The translations under genes were made by a program, and so were the position numbers. Source: Thermoanaerobaculia bacterium (GTDB taxonomy: Bacteria > Bacteroidota > Bacteroidia > Chitinophagales > Saprospiraceae). From it: DNA of 6,212 bases. The notes under the pieces are model-generated. The model was not told the DNA's origin. It searched no databases and was given only the letters and a program-made list of their open reading frames with translations. Positions 1-5,202 of this stretch are shown piece by piece. Each line of letters starts with the position of its first letter. Position 1 is the stretch's first letter. The DNA lies in NCBI GenBank assembly GCA_023151335.1, contig JAKLJF010000312.1, positions 1 through 6,212 of the forward strand, given 5' to 3'.

Positions 1-21
1 CAGGTTACATCTTGAAAAATA

Positions 22-49
22 AGGCTTCTTCCGGCCTGGAATTTTTTTT
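22..49. terminator. Possible (bidirectional) hairpin/T-tract terminator
   Basis: On the plus strand a short stem TTCC/GGAA (29-32 with 38-41, loop GGCCT) is followed directly by eight T residues (42-49), the layout of a weak intrinsic terminator for a gene left of the window. On the minus strand an alternative AGGC/GCCT stem (37-34 with 25-22) is followed by TATTTTT, which could end transcription from the glycoside hydrolase gene. Both stems are only four base pairs, so the call is tentative. Confidence 0.3.
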
Positions 50-56
50 GTATTTG

Positions 57-98
57 TCCAATGACTAATGACCCAATGACGCCCAATGACGCAATAAC
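57..98. repeat. Short degenerate tandem repeat, AATGAC units
   Basis: AATGAC occurs at 60-65, 67-72, 75-80 and 85-90, with a degenerate AATAAC at 93-98, giving units of 7-10 bp; two of the copies sit in an identical CCCAATGACG context. The array lies just downstream of the glycoside hydrolase stop codon and is followed by a C-rich tract. It is non-coding as far as can be seen. I associate similar ATGAC-type arrays with Bacteroidota intergenic regions, from memory only. Confidence 0.6.
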
Positions 99-107
99 CA
101 GCCCCCC

Positions 108-2732
108 TCACCTAACCTCCCCGATCAGTTTCGCCACTACCCCCGTCCATCCGGTCTGGTGGCTGGCGCCGACGCCCCGCGCGGTATCGCCGTGGAAGTA
201 TTCGTAGAAGAGCACCAGGTTGCGGAAATGTGGGTCGCGGGCGTAAATATCCTCCTGGCCGTTGGCCGGTCGCCGGCCGTCGGGGCCGGGTTCGAAAACG
301 GAGATCAGGCGTTCCGACAGGGCGTCCGCCGCCTCGTCGAGACAGATCCAACGGCCCGAACCGGTGGGAAATTCGGCTTGGTAGCCGGTTCCGTAAAAAG
401 CGGAATATTCGCGTAAAGCTTTGATCAACAGGTAATTCATGGGCATCCACACGGGACCGCGCCAGTTGGAGTTGCCGCCGAAAAGGCCGGAGCCGCTCTC
501 GCCGGGTTCGTATTTCAGCCCGAAGGCCTGGCCGTCGATATCCACGGAGTAGCCCGCCTCATGTATTTTGGAGATGGAGCGTATGCCGCCGGGCGACAGG
601 AACTCCCGCTCGTCGAGCATGGCCTGCAACAGCCGGCTCAGGCGTTCCCGCGGGATCAGCGACAACAGCAGGTCGCCGCCGACGGGGTCTTCCTCCAGCA
701 CCAGGTATTGCCCATTGTCGGTCCGGTAGCGCTGGAACCAGCGCAGGCGTGTGGTGAAATCCGGCAGATTTTCGAGGTATGCTTTCGGCAGCCGGTACAC
801 GGCAAACAGCGTGGACAGGCCCACCAGGGAACGCACTTTCAGGGGAATATACCGGCCGTCGGCCAGCGCCAGGATGTCGTAGAAGAAGCCCTCCTGTTCG
901 TCCCAGGCGCCCATCCAGTCATGGCCGATGCGGTTCAGGCTTTCGGCGATGTATACGAAGTGTTCGAAAAACTTGGTGGCCACGTCTTCAAAGCTCGGGT
1001 CATGCTGGGCGATTTCGAGGGCCATTTCGAGCATGTTCAGGCAGTACATGGCCATCCAGGCCGTACCGTCGGCCTGTTCGAGGTAACCGCCGCCGGGTAT
1101 CTGGTTGGAGCGGTCGAAGACGCCGATATTGTCGAGCCCCAGGAAACCGCCTTCGAAGACGTTGTTTCCCTTGTGGTCTTTGCGGTTGACCCACCAGGTA
1201 AAGTTGATGAGCAGTTTCTGGAACACGCGTTTCAGGAAATCGACGTCGCCGGCGCCGGTTTTGTCTTTTTCCATTTTATACACCTGCAGGCACGACCAGG
1301 CGTGTACCGGCGGATTGACGTCGCCGAAGGCCCATTCGTAGGCAGGCAGCTGGCCGTTGGGGTGCATATACCACTCGCGCAGAAAGAGGATGAGCTGGTT
1401 TTTGGCGAATTGCGGGTCCACCATGGCCAGGGGCACGCAATGGAACGCCAGGTCCCAGGCGGCGTACCAGGGGTATTCCCACTTGTCGGGCATGGAGATG
1501 ATGTCTTCGTTGTTGAGGCTGCGCCAGTGGCTGTTGCGACCGGTTTTGCGGCTTTCCGGCGGCGCGAGCTGGCCGGGGTCGCCGTCGAGCCAGCGCGGCA
1601 TGTCGATGTTGAAATACTGCTTTGTCCACAACATGCCGGCCAGGGCTTGCCGCTGGATGTTTTGCCGTTCGGGGTCGGTAATGCCGGCAGCGAGGCCCGC
1701 GTAAAATTCGTCGGCTTCCTTTTGCCGCTGTTTGAAAACTTTATCGAAATCCTTTCCCAAGGGTGTGGTCAGGGCGGTTTTGGACAAGCGCAGGCGCAGT
1801 TCCACCGACTGGCCGCCCTCAACGGTGAAATGATAGAGCGGGGCGAATTTAGTGCCTTCGGTTTTCGTTTCCAGCCAGCTGAAATCCTGGTTGATCACAG
1901 CTGTATGGAAGGCGTCTTTTACAAACGGCGTTTCGTTGGGTTGGCCCCAGAGGCGCTCGTGGTTGTTTTCGTTTTCGGTAAACAACAGACGGCCGGGTGT
2001 TTGGAAGTAAAAATGGTAATCGCCCATTTTCTCATGCCACAAACGCACTTCCTGATCGCCGGATACGCTGATGCGCGGTTTTTCGTTCATCAGTCCAAAC
2101 GACCACAGGTTGCGGAACCAGAGGGTGGGCAGCAGCCACAGGTCGGCCGCGTCGGCGCCTCGGTTGTGGGCGGTGATTTTGATCAGCAGGTCGTCGGGGC
2201 CGGCTTTGGCGTACTCGGTGAATACATCCCAGTAGCGGTTGTCGTCGAAAATACCGGTGTCCAAAAGTTCGAACTCGGGCTCCTGGCGGCTGCGCCGGCG
2301 GTTTTCCTCCAGCAGCCGGGCGTACGGGAATTCGGCCCGCGGGTATTTGTACAGGTGCCGCATCCAGGAATGGGTGGGGGTGCTGTCCAGATAGTAATAC
2401 AGTTCTTTGACGTCTTCGCCGTGGTTGCCCTCGTTGCCCGTAAGGCCGAAGAGCCGCTCTTTCAGGATCGGGTCCTTGCCGTTCCACAGGCACACAGAAA
2501 AGCACAGGCGCTGCCATTCGTCGCTGATGCCGGCGATGCCGTCTTCGCCCCAGCGGTATACCCGCGAGCGGGCGTGGTCGTGCGGGAAAAAATCCCAGGC
2601 CGTGCCGCCGGGGGAGTAGTCCTCACGCACGGTGCCCCATTGCCGCTCGGACAGATAGGGCCCCCAGTGCAGCCAGTTTTTTTGTTGGACATAGTGCTCG
2701 TCGAGGCGCTTTTGTTCAGCGGTATTGGTCAT
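108..2732 (-). CDS. MGH1-like / GH63-type glycoside hydrolase, 874 aa
   Basis: Probable cytoplasmic retaining/inverting-unspecified glycosidase of the GH63 (MGH1-like) clan; in GH63 the known members are inverting alpha-glucosidases or glucosyl/mannosylglycerate hydrolases. The substrate cannot be read from sequence. The N-terminus (about residues 20-45, containing WGPYLSERQWGTVREDYSPG) matches the conserved opening of the large bacterial subgroup, which supports this ATG. Residues to about 320 look like a beta-sandwich domain and about 350-874 like an (alpha/alpha)6 barrel. Visible motifs are YAAWDLAF (423-430), with D427 as candidate general acid; NGQLPAYEWAFGD (459-471); NWRGPVWMPMNYL (756-768); and near the end FYEYFHGDT, with E844 as candidate base, followed by GASHQTGWTG (855-864). 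The catalytic assignments are inferred from the family. There is no signal peptide or membrane segment. The gene is intact, stands alone on its strand, and is divergent from the lipoprotein operon. Its last codons and TGA run into a C-rich (plus-strand) tract. The family call is firm; the substrate is unknown. Confidence 0.9.
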   Translation of the reverse strand: MTNTAEQKRLDEHYVQQKNWLHWGPYLSERQWGTVREDYSPGGTAWDFFPHDHARSRVYRWGEDGIAGISDEWQRLCFSVCLWNGKDPILKERLFGLTGNEGNHGEDVKELYYYLDSTPTHSWMRHLYKYPRAEFPYARLLEENRRRSRQEPEFELLDTGIFDDNRYWDVFTEYAKAGPDDLLIKITAHNRGADAADLWLLPTLWFRNLWSFGLMNEKPRISVSGDQEVRLWHEKMGDYHFYFQTPGRLLFTENENNHERLWGQPNETPFVKDAFHTAVINQDFSWLETKTEGTKFAPLYHFTVEGGQSVELRLRLSKTALTTPLGKDFDKVFKQRQKEADEFYAGLAAGITDPERQNIQRQALAGMLWTKQYFNIDMPRWLDGDPGQLAPPESRKTGRNSHWRSLNNEDIISMPDKWEYPWYAAWDLAFHCVPLAMVDPQFAKNQLILFLREWYMHPNGQLPAYEWAFGDVNPPVHAWSCLQVYKMEKDKTGAGDVDFLKRVFQKLLINFTWWVNRKDHKGNNVFEGGFLGLDNIGVFDRSNQIPGGGYLEQADGTAWMAMYCLNMLEMALEIAQHDPSFEDVATKFFEHFVYIAESLNRIGHDWMGAWDEQEGFFYDILALADGRYIPLKVRSLVGLSTLFAVYRLPKAYLENLPDFTTRLRWFQRYRTDNGQYLVLEEDPVGGDLLLSLIPRERLSRLLQAMLDEREFLSPGGIRSISKIHEAGYSVDIDGQAFGLKYEPGESGSGLFGGNSNWRGPVWMPMNYLLIKALREYSAFYGTGYQAEFPTGSGRWICLDEAADALSERLISVFEPGPDGRRPANGQEDIYARDPHFRNLVLFYEYFHGDTARGVGASHQTGWTGVVAKLIGEVR

Positions 2733-2758
2733 GTCTTTTTTTCGTTTTAAATACGGGA

Positions 2759-2766
2759 CAAAGGTG
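2759..2766 (-). promoter_or_regulatory. Possible -7 element for the glycoside hydrolase gene
   Basis: Read on the minus strand, this is CACCTTTG, a 7-of-8 match to TAnnTTTG, 26 bp ahead of the GH63-type start codon. Upstream on the same strand, TTTCC near 2785-2789 is only a poor -33 candidate. This is weak evidence; position and leader length are the main support. Confidence 0.2.
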
Positions 2767-2844
2767 CCGTCGTCGCGGTTATTGGAAATTTACCGGGGTA
2801 ACATTTCGGAAAAAAGCGGGTCGTTTGTTTTTGTCATTTCTATG

Positions 2845-2859
2845 TAATTAGTCTAAATA
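2845..2859. promoter_or_regulatory. Candidate metalloregulator (Fur- or DtxR-like) operator
   Basis: TAATTAGTCTAAATA is a near-perfect 7-1-7 inverted repeat (core TTAG-T-CTAA, one mismatched pair) about 27 bp upstream of the proposed -7 element of the DUF4856-imelysin-HTTM operon. A repressor here would overlap or abut the -33 region. The spacing and AT-rich 7-1-7 form resemble Fur boxes, and the TTAG/CTAA core also resembles DtxR/MntR half-sites. The regulator's identity is inference. Confidence 0.35.
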
Positions 2860-2885
2860 AGCATAAAGTTCGGCTTTTCGTGTTT

Positions 2886-2893
2886 TACATTTG
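2886..2893 (+). promoter_or_regulatory. Bacteroidota-type -7 element of the lipoprotein operon promoter
   Basis: TACATTTG is an exact match to the TAnnTTTG -7 consensus of Bacteroidota primary sigma factor promoters. It is 38 bp before the DUF4856 ATG, which gives a leader of roughly 30 nt. No good TTTG -33 partner is seen at the usual spacing (around 2860-2870), which could mean an activated or regulated promoter, or a chance match. Confidence 0.4.
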
Positions 2894-2931
2894 CCCTGAA
2901 AACAGTCATCCTTCATTTATCTTCTTTTAAT

Positions 2932-4059
2932 ATGAAACATCTTCATTTGTATGCCCCATTTGGCGCGTTGCTGCTCTTCGCTTTTTTCCTCGGTTCCTGT
3001 GGAAAAGACAAAAAGCCGCTCGAAATCCCTGCCGCTTATGATGCCTCGGCTTACCAAACCAATACCGCCACCCAATATGCCGTGCGCTCGCAGCTGGAAG
3101 CGTTCATCAATGAAGCCAAAAAAGGCCGCGCGGCGGGCGTCACCGTCGACGCCGCTACCCTAAACCAATTGTACACGGCCGGAAATCCGAGCCTGAAATC
3201 CATTACCACCGCTTACTACGACGGCCGCCTTTCCGGCGCCAACGGCTGGATACAGGCCCTGAGCGATGCCAGCGGCGGCGCCTATTCGCCCGGCGCGCCC
3301 AACGGACAGGGCGGTGTGTTTGAAGGCTATCTGTTTGATGAAAACGGCCTCGAACCGGAACAATTGCTCGATAAAGGGCTCTTTGGCGCGGCCCTGTATC
3401 ACCACGCCGTTACGCTGATGCAGGACGATATCACGCCGGCCACGGTGGATCAACTGGTGGCTATCTTCGGCGCGCATCCCGATTTTCCGAATACGCCCAC
3501 GGCGGGTAAAGCCGCTAATCCCGACAAATTCATGGCCAATTACGCCGCCCGCCGCGACAAAAACGATGGGCTTGGCTTTTATTCCCAGGCCAAAAACGTC
3601 CTTATCAAATTGCAGGCAGCCGTAAAAGCCGGGGCCGACTACAACGAAGAGCGCGACGAAGCCCTCGCCGCTTTCCGCCAAACCTGGGAAAAGGTGAATT
3701 TTGCCACCGTGATCAACTACTGCCACAGCGTCATCAGCCGGCTGAGCGCCACCAATCCCACCGACAGCGAAAAGGCTGCGGCCCTTCATGCCTACGGTGA
3801 ATGCGTGGGCTTTGTGCACGGCTGGCGCACCCTGCCGCAAACGTACAGACTGATCACCGATGCCGAAATCGACGCCCTGCTGGTGTTGCTGAATGCGCCC
3901 TACGACGGTACGCCGACTTCCTATACCTTTGCAACCGACCCGGTGAACCAGTTGTCTAAACTGAGCCAGGTTATTCAGCAACTCAAAACAAAGTACGGTT
4001 TCAGCGACCAGGAAGTGGAAGATTTTAAACAGAATTGGGTGGCCGTACAGGGCCGGTAA
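2932..4059 (+). CDS. DUF4856 family lipoprotein, 375 aa
   Basis: Exported lipoprotein of unknown biochemical function. The N-terminus has a basic/histidine start, a hydrophobic run (about residues 8-20) and a clean lipobox L20-G21-S22-C23, so the mature protein should be lipidated at C23. The hydrophilic KDKKP after it suits an envelope-anchored protein. The mature part, starting near the PAAYDASAYQTNTATQYAVR segment, has the look of DUF4856: a mainly helical protein with a repeated-helix pattern, a central GLGFYSQAKNVLIKLQ segment, and a later W-E-x-V helix before NYCHSVISRL. DUF4856 genes are known to me mostly from Bacteroidota, commonly beside imelysin genes, and that is the arrangement here: the imelysin starts 12 bp downstream. 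This suggests a role in iron or other metal handling, but no metal-binding motif is obvious. The ATG is preceded by an AT-rich leader without a Shine-Dalgarno sequence, which is normal for the phylum. It is first in its operon. Confidence 0.85.
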   Translation: MKHLHLYAPFGALLLFAFFLGSCGKDKKPLEIPAAYDASAYQTNTATQYAVRSQLEAFINEAKKGRAAGVTVDAATLNQLYTAGNPSLKSITTAYYDGRLSGANGWIQALSDASGGAYSPGAPNGQGGVFEGYLFDENGLEPEQLLDKGLFGAALYHHAVTLMQDDITPATVDQLVAIFGAHPDFPNTPTAGKAANPDKFMANYAARRDKNDGLGFYSQAKNVLIKLQAAVKAGADYNEERDEALAAFRQTWEKVNFATVINYCHSVISRLSATNPTDSEKAAALHAYGECVGFVHGWRTLPQTYRLITDAEIDALLVLLNAPYDGTPTSYTFATDPVNQLSKLSQVIQQLKTKYGFSDQEVEDFKQNWVAVQGR

Positions 4060-4071
4060 AGAATTTGAAAT

Positions 4072-5160
4072 ATGAAGTCTTTGTCCATCATTTGCCTGCT
4101 AACAGGATTTTTTACGTTTTTCCTGCTCGCCCCTGCCTGCGACAACAAATCCGAGCCCAAACCCGATTTCGACCGCAAGGCCATGTTGCAGCACTATGCC
4201 GGCAACCTCATCCGGCCGGCCTTTTCCACTTTGCGCGCCCAAACCGCGGCGCTGAAGAACAGTTGGGCAGATTTTAACGCGGCCCCGGACAGCGCCGGCC
4301 TGGCCGAACTGCAACAACGCTGGAAATCGGCCTGCGCGGCCTGGCAGTACGCCAATGCCTACAATTTCGGCCCGGCGGGCGAACAAGGTGTACGCAAAAG
4401 CCTGGTGGAAGAAATCGGCACTTTCCCGGCCAACACGGTGAAAATAGAGGAATTTATCGCGGCCAACGACGTTTCGCTGAACAACTTCAACCGCGATACC
4501 CGCGGTTTTTTTGCGATGGAATACCTGATATATAAAAACACCGGACTGCTTTTCACGGAACCCGGCCGCCGGAATTACCTCGACGCGATCATCACGCACC
4601 TGGAGAGCCGGGTAGCCGAAGTGGACGACGCCTGGGCAGCTTACTCTGCCGAATTCGTCGCGGCCAACGGCACCGACGTGGGCAGCTCCAGCTCCCAGCT
4701 GTACAACGAGTTCGTGCGCAGTTTTGAAAGTATAAAAAATTTCAAGGTCGGCCTGCCCGCGGGCAAAAGACCGGGCCAGACGGGGCCGGAGCCCCAACTG
4801 GTGGAGGGCTACCACTCCAGCCTTACCCTGTTTTTTATGAAACAACACCTCGAAGCCATCGGCAATTTGTACTACGGGCGCAACCTGAGCGGCGCCGACG
4901 GAACCGGCTTCAAGGAATACCTCGATTTTGTGGTGGGCGGCCCCCAATTGGTGGCCTCCACCGAGGCGCAATGGCAAAACGTGATCACCGCCCTCTATGC
5001 CGTGCCGGTCGATACGCCTTTTGCCGATCTCATCGTTCAGGGGCATCCTTCGGTAGACGCCCTGCACACCGAACTGCAAAAACACACCCGTTATTTTAAA
5101 AGCGATATGTCGTCGTTGCTGGGGATTGCGATCACCTACAGCAGTGGGGATGGCGATTGA
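4072..5160 (+). CDS. Imelysin family (M75, EfeO/IrpA-like) lipoprotein, 362 aa
   Basis: Imelysin-family envelope protein. The family includes EfeO of ferrous-iron uptake and the cyanobacterial iron-regulated protein IrpA; despite the M75 peptidase label, most members are regarded as metal-related binding proteins. The N-terminus has a hydrophobic stretch (residues 4-20) followed by LAPAC with C23. As a lipobox this is slightly atypical (Ala at -3, Pro at -2) but usable. The mature protein is helical. Residues 83-100 (RWKSACAAWQYANAYNFG) match the W-rich helix of the first imelysin half, and 246-270 contains the second-half counterpart (EGYHSSLTLFF with MKQHLEAIGNLYYG). The GxHxxE signature position reads G145-F-F-A-M-E150, so the Glu is kept but the His is Phe. 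The gene lies 12 bp after the DUF4856 gene and ends in TGA; the HTTM gene downstream is in the same frame. It probably acts with the DUF4856 protein in the periplasm or at the outer membrane. Confidence 0.87.
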   Translation: MKSLSIICLLTGFFTFFLLAPACDNKSEPKPDFDRKAMLQHYAGNLIRPAFSTLRAQTAALKNSWADFNAAPDSAGLAELQQRWKSACAAWQYANAYNFGPAGEQGVRKSLVEEIGTFPANTVKIEEFIAANDVSLNNFNRDTRGFFAMEYLIYKNTGLLFTEPGRRNYLDAIITHLESRVAEVDDAWAAYSAEFVAANGTDVGSSSSQLYNEFVRSFESIKNFKVGLPAGKRPGQTGPEPQLVEGYHSSLTLFFMKQHLEAIGNLYYGRNLSGADGTGFKEYLDFVVGGPQLVASTEAQWQNVITALYAVPVDTPFADLIVQGHPSVDALHTELQKHTRYFKSDMSSLLGIAITYSSGDGD

Positions 5161-5202
5161 GGAATATTGAATGAAGAATACGGAATGTCGAATGTAGAAG
5201 TA
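5161..5202. repeat. Two-copy 21-nt tandem repeat overlapping the HTTM start
   Basis: Positions 5161-5181 and 5182-5202 are two degenerate copies of a 21-nt unit beginning GGAATrTyGAATG (the first 13 positions differ only at two transitions). The array begins directly after the imelysin TGA, and the second copy contains the HTTM ATG at 5185-5187. Such GAAT-rich arrays resemble dispersed intergenic repeats of Bacteroidota genomes, so the apparent start codon may be a by-product of the repeat. Confidence 0.55.

Noticed and set aside
561..2750. A 729-codon open frame on the plus strand, fully opposite the glycoside hydrolase gene
   Set aside because: It is the complement of a GC-rich gene whose codon bias removes antisense stops. 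Its translation shows no recognisable domain, while the minus-strand protein carries clear family motifs throughout.
2790..2801. Short palindrome TTACC-GG-GGTAA in the divergent intergenic region
   Set aside because: Five-base arms are too short to separate from chance, and it is not positioned at a convincing promoter element.
5171..5197. An eight-codon leader-peptide-like ORF (ATG AAG ... TAG) between imelysin and HTTM
   Set aside because: It lies wholly within the tandem repeat, has no regulatory codon run, and is expected by chance from ATG-containing repeat units.
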